From Bathynomus jamesi (lineage: Eukaryota; Arthropoda; Malacostraca; Isopoda; Cirolanidae): DNA of 64,000 nucleotides. A program made the position numbers and the translations under genes. Positions 39,199 to 49,901 of the stretch are shown piece by piece. Every line of letters starts with the position of its first letter. The first letter of the stretch is position 1. The stretch is from the NCBI GenBank assembly GCA_023014485.1, contig JAJOZX010000996.1:975001-1039000 (forward strand), given 5' to 3'. The notes under the pieces are model-generated. The model worked only from the letters and a program-made list of their open reading frames with translations, was not told where the DNA came from and did not search any database.

Positions 39199-42156
39199 AT
39201 GTTATGCATGATCGGTGAAATTGCGCATTTCATGAAAAACGCAATATTTTGAGTTTTTCATGAAATGTGCAGGGCGTATAAAATAAACTTTGTTCTGGTT
39301 TGCTGTTAAAATGCATTTTATTAGCTGATTCTTTGCCGATTTCATGAAAAACGCAAACTGAAATTGGTCACGTAACTGTCATTTCATCCTTTGTCGATTT
39401 CATGAAAAACGCACACCAAAATTGCATATTTCATGAAAAATGCATTACTTTCGCTTATTTCATAAAATTGGCAAACGCCCTGCGCAATTTAGGGCATATC
39501 ATACTTTTCCCGAGTCCAAATTTCACTCTGGCTAATATGTATTTTTATGTAAAATTTAATTCTAAGAGGGGTTTCTTTCCTGCAACTTTTGCCAAAAATC
39601 GCGTTATGTTCAAAATTGAGGCTTTCTGTTCTATGTTGAAATACCGAATATTCAATTGAACACAGCCTCATATTTTTAACCCTTTGTCGTAATTTGTTGC
39701 CATTTAGACACATTAACTTTGCTTGACTCTTACACAGGTTTAATACATACATACATACATACACATACATACATACATAAGAAGAAAATCTACTCCATTT
39801 GAATCTTTGTAACCATTTGGACGCAGAAGGCGAAGTTCAACATTCTCTCATGAAAGACTTTGAGGAGGACGAAGAGCCAAACTTGGAAGAAGCTGCAAAA
39901 GAAGCCTCTGGCAATGGTGAGGTTACTGAAGCTCCTATGGACGTTCCCGCTGAAGTACCTGCCGAAGTACCTGCCGAAACTCCAACTTCTGCTACACGAA
40001 ACTATATGAAGATCCAAGGGACAGCTTCAGCAGCTTTGAGGTGCAGGGTGGCAAATGTTTCGGCAGCTGCAGTTGCCACTGGCTTCCTGCGACCTCATCA
40101 AGGCCGGTCATTTTTCCAAAGACAAGGCTTACTTGGCCATAGATGGCATGAAAGTCTGGAGGGCCAAGGAGGAAGTAATGGCCTCATCAGTTGAAGCTTT
40201 CACGCAGAGGTCAGAGGAGAAGATCTCTGGGATATTCTTTGATGGCAAGCAGGATAGGAACAAAGGTGTTGTAATATGACGAAGTGACAGGGAGATTTCA
40301 TCCTGGCAAAGTGATCGAGGAGCATTACACTATCACGTGGGAGCCTCAAGGAAAGTACCCCTTCCATTTCACTACCGAGGAACCTGATGAAGGAGAAAAG
40401 CCTGCTCATAAGATCGCTCAGGGCCTGCATGAGTGGCTTCTGGATCACGGAGCTGACGAGAGCCTTGTAATGATTGGAGGAGACTCCACCAACACGGGGT
40501 GGTCTGGAGGCGCCATAGCCCTATTGGAGAAGATGCTGGGTCGCAAGTGCCACTGGATGATCTATCAGCTCCATGTGAACGAGCTCCCCCTGAGGCACTT
40601 AATCATCAAGCTGGACGGCCCTGTAACTCCCCGGTCAGGCTTCAGTGGGCCTATTGGAAAACTTCTTGAGAAAGTGAATGAACGTGAGGTCAACTTCAAA
40701 CCAGTGGAAGGAACTAAAGATATCATAGAGCTGCCAGTAGAGATAGTCAAATATCTCCAGAGACCAGCACAACTGCTATCTTCTGATCAAAGCCATCAAG
40801 TCTGGAAGTCTCAGTCTACAGTTAGCTGGTCTCAAGTGCGGACCTCTGAACCAATCCAGGTGGCTCTCTACTGCACAGGCCATCTTGCTGTTGTGGATGA
40901 GGGAGCACGGACTGAAGGGGGAGGTGTTGAGGAGGCTCAAGGTCCTCGTGAAGTTCTGCCTTAACTTCTACTTCAAAATGTACTACGACATCAAAGTGAA
41001 GCACCACCTCAAATTTGGTCCTGCACACGTTTTTTCAAGCCTGAGGCTGCTGAGGAACCAGACTACCGAGGTCAGGAACATCATCTCTGCTGCAGTGATA
41101 AGAGGAGCTTACCACGCACATCCTGTGCTTCATTCCTGTGCAGTGAGGATGAGCATCAGAGAGCTTTTGCTGTGAGCCAGATAGAGAAGATCAAAGACGG
41201 AAGAGACTTTGGTGATGCGACAGTGAGGCCCTATAAAAATCCCAAAGTCAATCTGCAAGCCACTTCACCTGAGGATCTCATCAACTGGGAATCAGAATAT
41301 TTACGAGCCTATTTTCACCTGCAAGATGACCTTGACTGAGCTCGAGGATCTCAGGAAAACTCCACTCAAAGTGGACGCTTTCTCTGTTCATACTCAGTCC
41401 TGCGAGAGAGCTGGACAGGAAGTCTCAACTGCTTCCCAAGCTGTGTACGGTCACGAGAGGAGAGATGGGTGGGTGAGAGTCAGGATAGACCATCGAGAAA
41501 TGCTCCGTGTTCAGATCGAAGCAGGGCATACTTAAGAGCTTTTCAGGTTCGAGTGGTTGATGAAGAGGCTGAAGCCATCGTTAATGCTCATAAGAGCTGA
41601 AAGTCCTCATAAGATCATAATATAAGATCTTCTGAGGCCACGCTTTTCAGGGATCCAGGAAGAACAGGCGTGTAAACCTACACGTGGAGGTGGCAAGTCT
41701 CCCGCTACTCGATCAGAGTATAGCTGGTGAGCCGCGCCTATTCTTTGAAGAAAAACTTAAAATTCTTAAGTTTCACGTGAAATCTAAAACATTTTTCAGC
41801 ACCTAGAGGTGTTGAAACATGCAAGAAAGCAAGGATGAGGCCAGAGAAGCAGCTTTTAGACTAAATCATATGCAGAACAGTTGCGCGCTTTGGTTTGGGT
41901 GCCCTGAGGCTGCGTTGGGCAGCCTTCAAATCAGAAAATCGCGATTTTGACCATGAAAATCAGATTTTTCGGAAACGTTGCAAATAATAAACCCATCATA
42001 GAATTCATTTTTACATAGGAATACATATTAGCCACTTTGTTTTTCCAAAATTTCAACCCTGAACCCAGAGTATGATATTCCCTACAGTGCGCACTTCATG
42101 AAAAACGCCAAATATTGCTTTTTTGATGAAATGCGCAATTTCATCGATCACGCGTA
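39199..42156 (+). mobile_element. Element B: HTQ-ER family transposon, copy 2
   Basis: The terminal inverted repeats read TGTTAYGCRTGATCGRTGAA then ATTGCGCATTTCAT at left (39199) and, inverted, at right (42156). Repeated TTTCATGAAAAACGCA words fill the first 280 bp and also occur at the right end. The interior carries a plus-strand HTQ-ER gene. The left subterminal region (39280-39484) is inverted relative to element A. Flanks are (TA)n, so the target duplication cannot be read. Confidence 0.85.
39799..41600 (+). pseudogene. HTQ-ER transposase-like gene, copy 2
   Basis: An acidic N-terminal part has a PAEVPAEVPAE repeat (39940-39980). The family blocks follow with frame changes: SKDKAYLAIDGMKVWRAKEE, KISGIFFDGKQDRNKGV and EEHYTITWEPQGKY. 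Next are IGGDSTNTGWSGGAIALLEK (presumed catalytic Asp), YQLHVNELPLRHLI, LDGPVTPRSGFSGPIGKLL and GPLNQSRWLSTAQAILLLW. The C-terminal box is SVHTQSCERAGQEVSTAS (about 41390-41440). Frameshifts fall near 40280, 40790 and 41160, with a TGA near 41336. The function as a transposase is inferred from location between TIRs. Confidence 0.75.
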
Positions 42157-42326
42157 ACATGCAGTATATATATATATATATATTATTTTTTTTTTTGTAT
42201 TGGGGCGTTTACCGCACTTCCCGCTATATGGTAGCGGATATCATGGCGAGGCGGAATACGAGAAAGAGAAACGGAGACGGAGAAAAGGCACTAGAAAAGG
42301 GAGAACAGCGGACTACAGGTGAGAAG

Positions 42327-43916
42327 TCACCTAAAGCTCAGATAGGATGCGAGATTGGGAGAGGAAGAGGAAAAGACGGTCAAGCGAGAAGAGAGGGCTC
42401 TCAGCGAGCATAAGGCGTAAACGTTCGGGGAGGGGGAAATCAGAAAGGAACGGGAAGGCGCGACGACGTACTGACGACAGGGTGGGCATTCCACAAGGAT
42501 GTGAGAGACGGTGAGGGGCGACTGGCAGGAGGCGCAACGAGGAGCCTCCTGCCGGAACATAAGATAGCCGTGCGTGAGGCGCGTATGGCCGATGCGAAGC
42601 CGCGCAAGGACGACCTCTTTGTGTCTGGAGCGGTGGAAAGAGGACACCCAATATGACAGACGGGGGCGGATGGACCAGAGTTTATTTCCGGTGGCATCGT
42701 CCCAGGACTGTTGCCACATGCGGTCGTAAAAGGAACGAAAGACCTGCACATAGTCTGAGAAGGGGAGCGGGCGGGGGAGGGGAGGCGGCGGACCGGGCTA
42801 TGCGGTCCGCCGCCTCATTACCGGAAACACCAACATGGGCAGGAACCCAGCAGAAGGTGACCCGGATCCGGTGAACGGTGTGCAGGACATGGTACTCCTG
42901 TTGAATAAGGCGTACGAGGGGGTCCGGGGAATCATAGCGCTCGAGCGCCTGAAGGGCGCTCAGCGAGTCCGAAAAAATGGTACAGGAGGACCGCGAACAC
43001 CCGATACCAGACGGAGGGCTTCCAGAAGGGCAAAGAGCTCCGCGGAAAAGATGGAGGCCTGAACCGGCAGGGGGATACCCCGGGAGGTAGGTGACAATGA
43101 CGGAGAGAAGACGGCGGCCGCGACACCTGCAGGGGAGCGCGAGCCGTCGGTGTAAACGGGAACGTCGTCCGAATGGACGGGAAGATGGGCCAGAAAAGAA
43201 GACCGGAGGACGGCAGGAGGAGACTCCTTACGCAGGCCACGGAGCACCTGGCAACGGCAGATAGGGGTGGTCCGCCAGGGGGGCGACAGATCGAAGGAGA
43301 ACGGCAGAATAGAGGGTGGGGGGATCCCCAGGGACGAGAAAATCTCGGCCAGAGAGGCAGCGAAATGCCACGTGTCAGGCCGGGGTAGCGCCTGGGAGAT
43401 CGCGGAGAAGAGTAGGGACATCGGAAGGCGGCAGATGAGAAGGTAACACTTCGCCATGAGAAGGCCCCGGCGAAGGGGCAGGGGGGGGTGTCCAAAGTCC
43501 ACCTGAAGACTAGCGACAGGGGACGAGCGGAAAGCACCCGACGCCAGGCGAAGGCCACGGTGGAGAAGAGGATCCAGCATACGGAGTGCCGGAGAGGAGG
43601 CGGAGCTGTAGACCACACAGCCGTAGTCGACACGGGATTGCACCAGGGAGGTGTACAGGCGCAGCAGAGTACGCCTGTCCGCCCCCCAGGTCGTGTGGGA
43701 CAGATGACCCAAAAGGGAGAGGGTGCGGCGAGATGTTTGCCGCAACCGCCTAAGGTGTGGAACCCAACCGAAAAATCCGTCGAGGGTCATACCCAGGAAT
43801 CTAACGGATGAGAAGAGGAGTGCCGGCAAGGGTAAGGGCGAAGGTATGCGACAGACGGAGGCGCCGAGGACGGAAAAGCATACTGGAAGACTTAGAGGGT
43901 GAGAAAGCATAGCCAA
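42327..43916 (-). pseudogene. LINE ORF2 C-terminal part with RNase H
   Basis: From 43916, LRRLRQTSRRTLSLLGHLSH and LVQSRVDYGCVVYSSA are the post-palm region. RNase H follows with VPVYTDGSRS (Asp), FSAELFALLEALRL (Glu), a DSL-type third acid and CWVPAHVGVSGNEAADRIA (HVGxxGNExAD) near 42800-42860 in another frame. A CCHC-like end is ARLRIGHTRLTHGYLMFRQE, then CASC..VSHILVECP at about 42500-42560. RNase H marks the I clade. The frames change at about 43800, 42990 and 42750. Confidence 0.85.
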
Positions 43917-45359
43917 CCGAGGACGCCCAGCGAACCACCGCGTTGATGGCTAGCTGGAGCCGACGTTCAGCCAAAGACGGGAGGCGGCCAGAGCAATAGA
44001 TAGCCAGGTCATCGGCATAGAGGGAGCTACGAACGGATGTAGGCAGGACCGTAGCGACTGTGTTCATCACGAGTGAGAAACACAAGACGCTAAGGACACT
44101 ACCCTGAGGGACACCCTCCTCCAACGGAAAGCGGTCAGAGAGGGTAGAACCGATGCGGACGCGGAAAGAACGGGCGGACAAGAAGTTATAAATAAAGGAA
44201 GGGAGAAAGCCTACGAAACCCAGGGAGCGTAAGCAGTCGAAGACCGCGCTCCGCCGGGTAGTATCGTAGGCCTTCTGGAGGTCGAAAAAGACGGCGAGTA
44301 CAAATTGACGCCGGGAGAAAGCCTCCTGCACGTCATGGCTAAGGAGAAGGAGGGGGTCGGTGGTAGACCAGAAGCGCCGGAAACCAGCCTGGGTAGCAGG
44401 GTACTGGTCACTCGTCTCCAAGGTAAAGGACAGCCGCGAGGCGACCATCGCCTCCATCACCTTGCAGGCACAGCATGTTAGGAAATGGGGCGATAGTTCG
44501 ACGGGAGTGAGGGGTCTTTATCGGGCTTCGGGATGGGGACGACGATGGACTCACGCCACCGGTCCGGAAATGAACCCTCCAACCAAATCCGGTTATAGAG
44601 GTCCAGTAGAAAGCTGAGAGCAGAGGGGTGGAGGTGCCGTAACAAGTCATAGGGGATATTATCGGGGCCGGGGGCGGAGGAGCGTCGGGGGCGGTGGGCC
44701 TCCCGAAGCTCTGTCATGTGGAAGAGGTGATTATAGGGGTCATCCCTATGAGGTGGAAATTCCGGTGGGTCGCGGCGGGAGTGGGGGGAATCGGAACCGG
44801 AGATGGCTGCGAAGTGCGCCGCGAGTGCGTTCGCGACGGCCTCCGGATCGGACACGAACTCGTCGTCCCCGACCCGAAGCACCGGGGGTCGAGGGGGGAC
44901 ACGGGTCCCCTCAAAGCTACGCACCTTGCGCCAAACAGTCGAGGGGGCGGTCGAGGAGGAGATCCCGGACACGTAACTCCGCCAGGAGGTACGCCGGGCT
45001 AGTTTCAAGACCCGACGGGCCACTGCCTTCAGGCGCTGAAACGCCATCTTATGCTCCGGCTGGCGGGTCCGGTAGAAGCGACGGCCAGCACGGCGCCGCT
45101 CCTGAACGGCACGGGAGCACTCTGGGGTCCACCATGGGACGCTGCGCGGCCTGGGGGAGCCTGAGGTACGGGGGATGCAACTGGTGGCAGCCGAGAGGAT
45201 CTTGCTTTCGAGAAAGGCGAGGGCCTCACTAACGGAGGGAAAGGCAGGAATGGACGGCGAGATCGCCGTGCACCTCGTGTATGAGGCCCATTTCGCTCGG
45301 GCGAACAGCCAGCGCGGGCGGACAGAGGTGGGGGGAGGAGACGGGTTGGGGTAAGACAC
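43801..45359 (-). pseudogene. LINE ORF2 reverse transcriptase
   Basis: A basic linker (PRSVPWWTPECSRAVQERRR) leads to RT. SSAPGPDNIPYDLLRHL is the fingers motif, SIVVPIPKPDKDPSLPSNYR PIS follows, then after a frameshift near 44470 LAVFFDLQKAYDTTRRSAVF (motif A), EEGVPQGSVLSVLCFSLVMN (motif B) and SSLYADDLAIYCSG (catalytic YADD). All palm residues are intact. Only the frame break at about 44460-44478 and that near 43810 inactivate it. Confidence 0.9.
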
Positions 45360-46010
45360 ACAGGGAAATGGTCACTGCCGGAAGAATCCGGCAGGACCTC
45401 CCAGGTGAACTCCGTCACGATATCGAGGGAAACCAGGGAAAGATCAATACAGGTGAAACTGTCATGGGCCGAGTGGAGGCAGGTTGGGGAGCCATCGTTC
45501 AGAAAGGTGAACTCTAGCTCGTCCATAAGGGAGAGAAGGGTCCCGGAGAGAAAGGTGGAGCAAACGTCCCCCCAGGCCGGGTCCCGACTGTTGAAGTCCC
45601 CGAGAAGCAGGAAAGGGCGGGGAAGCTGCAGAATTAGGTCACGGAGAGAATCGGTTGGAGGGCGTACGTTAGGGGAGAGGTAAAGAGAGCAGACCGTGAG
45701 CTGACGCCACAAAGAAAGGCGCACGGCCACAGCTTGCAAGACAGTACGGAGCGGGAGGGGGCGGAAAGGGACGGAGCGGTGCACGAAGACCGCGGAGCCC
45801 CCCCTACCCGCCCCATCGAGAGGCGGGGAAGGGAGCCCGCAGTAGCCGGACACTCGAGGGAGGGAACGGGAGCCCAGTATCGTCTCCTGAAGGCAGAAAC
45901 ACGCCGGACACCTGGAGGCCAGGAGAGAAGAGAGACTCTCGAGGCCTACCAGGAGCCCGCGGATGTTCCACTGCAGGAGCGAAGTATATGGAGGGGTAGA
46001 AAAGTCTGCG
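45029..46010 (-). pseudogene. LINE ORF2 APE-type endonuclease
   Basis: From about 46000: LQWNIRGLLVGLESLSSLLA and FCLQETILG (catalytic N and E), then GRGGSAVFVHRSVPF, LGDFNSRDPAWG (D..N), TCIDLSLVS and SGSDHFPVCL (SDH). This is the complete order of AP-endonuclease-like domains that nick the target in target-primed reverse transcription. The frame shifts between the first motif and 45853. Confidence 0.85.
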
Positions 46011-46245
46011 AAACGGATGGTTAGGGGTGGGTGGGCCGATCGGGCGGCCCGAGATTAACAAGGGGATTGGAAAGCCCCGGGGCCCAACGGGGGACGCCGA
46101 ACGTGGGCGAAGGCGAGGGTCACCCCGACGAGGGGGCGATGTGGAACCTGACGCCGCAAATCCTCCTGAAGAGGAGTCACCCGGACGCCCGGGGGAGAGC
46201 GATGCAGAGAAGGGGACGTGAGGGGTATCCAGAAGGCCCCTCCCT

Positions 46246-47919
46246 TCACCGGAGGTGCAGGGGAGGCTGGACTACAAGGGGGAGTGGAAAAGGATACCTC
46301 ACCCGATGCATAGGCAGGTCAAGGAGAGAGGTGGGGCAGGTCACGCGCGGGGGCATGCACATCCCACCACGCCGACCAGGCGGGCGAGTTCCCCCTCCAG
46401 TGGGTCCATCGACCGAACCGGTGAGGGATGTATCTCCGCCCCACCACGAGGGTCGTCGGGACCCCAGGGGGGAGCGTCCATAACGGTTGCGCAGCGGGGA
46501 CGGTGAGGACACCGGGATGGTAGGGCGAAGGGGGCGTTTGTGTCTGGGAGAGGAAGGTGATGCGAGGCCTATGGCCTCGAACCTTTCGGGGTCACTATTG
46601 GCGCGGCGCTTGCGGCCCGTTCCCCTCCGTCGTGCGGCCCGCATGGGTGACGGCGGGTCACGGTCCGGAATGGGGGTGGCCGAAAGCGCCGGTGGAGAGG
46701 GCGTAGAAGGGGCAGGGGGGGGTTGCCGACGAAGCATCGGCGTTCGCGGAGGGAGCACGTGGGGACGCGCTGGTAGTACAGGGAGCCGCGGCGGGAGTCC
46801 GCTGGGCGGCAGAGGATAGACAGGGAGTAGCGGACACGGTGGGTGGAGGCGCGTCGGGAAACGCCGGTGAGGACGGGGTCTGGGCCGGCGGCTGCCGGGG
46901 ACGGAGAGCCTCGGCGTACGAGGTACCACGCCGGGCCTCGCGGCCACGCAACCGGTCCCGCGCCTCCCGAGCGCTGAGAAATTCTGATGAACAGAGGGCC
47001 CGAACCTCCCTCTCAAAGAGGAAGGACGGGCAAGAGCGGGATGAAGCAGGGTGCGGTCCATGACAGTTGGTGCAGGAAGGCGGAGCAGTACAGGGCAAGG
47101 GATGGGGGGGCCGCCGCAGCGGACACACAACGGGGCCGGCTGACGGCAGGAACTGCTCACGTGGCCAAACCTATTGCACTGAAAACAGCGCGTAGGATCT
47201 GGCACGTATGGCCGAACCGAGAATTCGCATGCTCGTCTCTCACCAAAGCCCCAGAATACCGAAACGGGGGGCACCAGTGAGTCAAAAGTAAGGAGAAGGC
47301 GAGGAGAAGGGACGGATGGGGATCGCGATCTGTCGGGAAAACGGTATATTCTCACCACACCCTGGGAGGCGAGGTCAGTCTGGAGGTCCTCCACCGGGAT
47401 GGGTAGAAGACGAGCAGCGTAGATCGTGCCCTGGCACTGATTGAGGCGGGGGTGGGGAGTCACCGTGATCCCGCAGCCCAGGACATCGGGGATAGCGAGC
47501 AGAGAGAAGGTTTCGGCAGAGGAACGCGACCTTATCAAAATGGAGCCATCCCTCTGAGGCCGAAGGTCAAAACGCGCCGTCCCCGTCTTCCCATGGATCG
47601 CTCGAAAGAGGCGTTCGTGGTTAGTGGGGAGGGGCTTGGAGGAGGAGGGGCGGAGGACGAGGAACTTGTCCATTGTCCTAAGGCCGAGTGAAGCCGTCTG
47701 GCCAAACACCACCGGAACTTCGAGGGGGCGGGAAGACGAGAAAGGCGGACGGCGACGTCGGGTCCCACGTCCCCCAGGGGCCGAGGGGGCCTTGGGCGAT
47801 GAGGCCCGACCGGAGTGGGAGGCGACCGGGGCCGCGGGCTTCCCACCTGAAGGCGAAAAAGCAGGTGGGTCCCTATCGGGACGTGGAATATGGGGGGATC
47901 CAGGGGTCGGGGGGTCCAC
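46246..47919 (-). CDS. LINE ORF1 (gag-like) with CCHC knuckles
   Basis: The 557-residue open frame starts MDPPTPGSPHIPRPDRDPPA, is Pro/Arg-rich, then has a folded block QGVVRIYRFPDRS and DPTRCFQCNRFGHVSSSCRQ with the first CCHC knuckle, followed by CVRCGG. The next two knuckles (PC.., CTNCHGPHPASSRSC) and the family helix FLFEREVRALCSSEFLSARE are coded in the frame at 46658-47128. A frameshift near 47075 therefore separates them, and the downstream part of the 557-residue frame is not the native sequence. ORF1 proteins bind element RNA. Confidence 0.75.
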   Translation of the reverse strand: MDPPTPGSPHIPRPDRDPPAFSPSGGKPAAPVASHSGRASSPKAPSAPGGRGTRRRRPPFSSSRPLEVPVVFGQTASLGLRTMDKFLVLRPSSSKPLPTNHERLFRAIHGKTGTARFDLRPQRDGSILIRSRSSAETFSLLAIPDVLGCGITVTPHPRLNQCQGTIYAARLLPIPVEDLQTDLASQGVVRIYRFPDRSRSPSVPSPRLLLTFDSLVPPVSVFWGFGERRACEFSVRPYVPDPTRCFQCNRFGHVSSSCRQPAPLCVRCGGPPIPCPVLLRLPAPTVMDRTLLHPALARPSSLRGRFGPSVHQNFSALGRRGTGCVAARPGVVPRTPRLSVPGSRRPRPRPHRRFPTRLHPPCPLLPVYPLPPSGLPPRLPVLPARPHVLPPRTPMLRRQPPPAPSTPSPPALSATPIPDRDPPSPMRAARRRGTGRKRRANSDPERFEAIGLASPSSPRHKRPLRPTIPVSSPSPLRNRYGRSPLGSRRPSWWGGDTSLTGSVDGPTGGGTRPPGRRGGMCMPPRVTCPTSLLDLPMHRVRYPFPLPLVVQPPLHLR

Positions 47920-48119
47920 TGCAGGTCCATCCGCTACTGGCGGGGGTCGGGCAGCGGCGCCACGAGCCTGGGGAAGAGAGGGAGAGGAGGTGTCGGCAAG
48001 AAGAGCAGACGGGGTGGGCGGGGCTGCCGACTGCCCTTACCAGACCTACGGTCCAAAGAGGTAGTCAGAGGGAGGTCATATGCACAAGCCGGGTCGTCAA
48101 CGAGGTCCATTAGATTTGT

Positions 48120-48638
48120 AAATGTTTCCATACAAAAAAATTTATTGTTTCGCGCCCGGGGCCGCGGGGAACCGATTACCCGGGGCCCAAGGGGACCAAG
48201 CGCACGCCGGCGGGGGGTGGGTGCCTCGTCCCATGCGGGTACCCCCGTTTCAAAAGGGGCCCTTGCAGCATCGAGAGTTCTCCCCCGCCGGCAGCAAAGA
48301 TCAAGGCCCCCCAGGGTCCCAGGCCCGGGCACCCTACCAGCCAACTTAGTCCGGCCCCGGCCATGGGAGCGAGACCCCCAGCGACCAGCCCCGGCAGCCC
48401 ACGGGGCGCGCGAAGTGAAAAGAGAAAGCAGAAAAAAAACAGAGGGGGCAAGGAAGAGGGGAAAGAGGGGAAGACAGGAAAGAGGGGGCTGTAGGATAGC
48501 AGGGTATGTTAAAAGTCTACTTCGCAACCGGGCGGGGGACCCGGCAGGGCCCCCAGCCGCGGCCGACCCCCCTCGCCACATGGAGGCAGGAGCCCGCGGG
48601 CGATCCACCCCAGAGAGACCGCCCGCGGGGAGGGGGAT

Positions 48639-48645
<7 letters not shown>
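48120..48645 (-). other. LINE 5' UTR, GC-rich
   Basis: About 500 bp of GC-rich sequence lies between the (TA)n boundary and ORF1. Frames across it on both strands are open only because of composition; I do not count them as genes. Confidence 0.6.
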
Positions 48646-48687
<42 letters not shown>

Positions 48688-48712
48688 TAATTGAGGTGTC
48701 GCGCGTCTTAAG

Positions 48713-49095
48713 GTACCTAAGCGCCACCACAGGCGAAAACGTGTTTTTGATGGATATTACTATTTTCACCCTTCCTCTATCGCGTGGTTTGGGTTATAAT
48801 GACCTTACGACATTAGAAGTATGGTTGAAAACCTTATGAAGCGAATTACTTTTTTCACCTCTATTGCCAGCCAAAAGTTCACCCAAAGTTCGGCATAATA
48901 AGAAAATCAAAAATTAAAAAAAATATATATAAAATATGAAATCTATTCCAAAAACTCAACATCTTCATTAGCATACTTAGAACTCTAATTTAGCAAAAAA
49001 TGAACGTTCTAGCTCAATTAATAACAGATACTTTTGCCAGAATATTGCTGAACTTTGGAGGTGATTTCTGACGAATTTTAATTTTGGCGCTTAGG
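48713..49095. mobile_element. MITE-like segment with short inverted ends
   Basis: ACCTAAGCGCCA at 48713-48724 is mirrored by TGGCGCTTAGGT at 49084-49095. The ~380-bp interior is AT-rich with no coding frame. The ends meet (TA)n on the right. Confidence 0.45.
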
Positions 49096-49164
49096 TATAT
49101 ATATATATTATATAATATATATATATATATATATAGAGTGTGTATATATATAATATATATATAG

Positions 49165-49197
<33 letters not shown>

Positions 49198-49381
49198 GGT
49201 GTGTGTATATATATTAGGTATATATATATATATATATAGGTATATATATATATAGGTATATATATAGGTATATATATATATAGGTATATATATATATAGG
49301 TATATATATATATATTAGGTATATATAGGTATATATATATACCTATAGGTATATATATATAGGTGTGTATATATATATATA
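49096..49381. repeat. (TA)n/(AGGTATATAT)n tract
   Basis: Nearly 290 bp of TATATA with regularly spaced AGG or GTGTG interruptions. Confidence 0.95.
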
Positions 49382-49901
49382 ATGTGAAATGAAATACGTA
49401 TAACCAATACAATATAGTACAGGGTGTTCAAAAAGAAACGTAACCCATTGGAGAATGCATAATTTAGGGCAAGTTGATATTTTGTATTCAAAAGTGACAC
49501 ATTGTTGGGGTTTCGTATGGGTCACAGACTCACAGTAGTCATCCAGTGAAATATTTCGCGTATCCTGAGTCTCCTACCCCCGGCAAAAATTTTCGGTTTT
49601 TAGTTTCAATTTGCCAAAATGTACATTTTTCAGTAAACTCGGGTAAAAATTGTTTCAGCTGTGTTAAACTCGTTTCTTATTTTTTTATTCAAACTCAAAG
49701 AAAATGACATTTTTACGTGTTTTTGAGTATATACTATATATTAAAATAAAAATTAAGGGACAAATTAATGAATTACATAACATTTTTGAAAAATTAAAGA
49801 ACAGAACTTGTCTTCTACAGAAAAAGAAAAACCATTACCTAATGAAGTACTCTTTTGCACGATGCATAAACTTAAGCTATTTTGAAAGTAACACTGCAGG
49901 T

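Larger units (their letters stand above)
42184..48645 (-). mobile_element. I-clade LINE, near full length, minus strand
   Basis: A GC-rich element on the minus strand with a 5' UTR (about 48120-48645), ORF1, ORF2 and an oligo-A 3' tail (T-run at 42184-42197 on the plus strand). ORF2 includes APE endonuclease, RT and RNase H, which places it in the I group. It sits between two (TA)n tracts (42164-42183 and 48645-48690), so it inserted into or beside TA repeats. The base composition (about 60-65% GC by eye) contrasts sharply with the flanks. Confidence 0.9.

Noticed and set aside
46255..48681. Many long plus-strand frames opposite the GC-rich LINE (for example 47890-48681)
   Set aside because: They are shadows of the minus-strand ORF1, ORF2 and 5' UTR caused by high GC; the sense strand carries all the recognisable domains.
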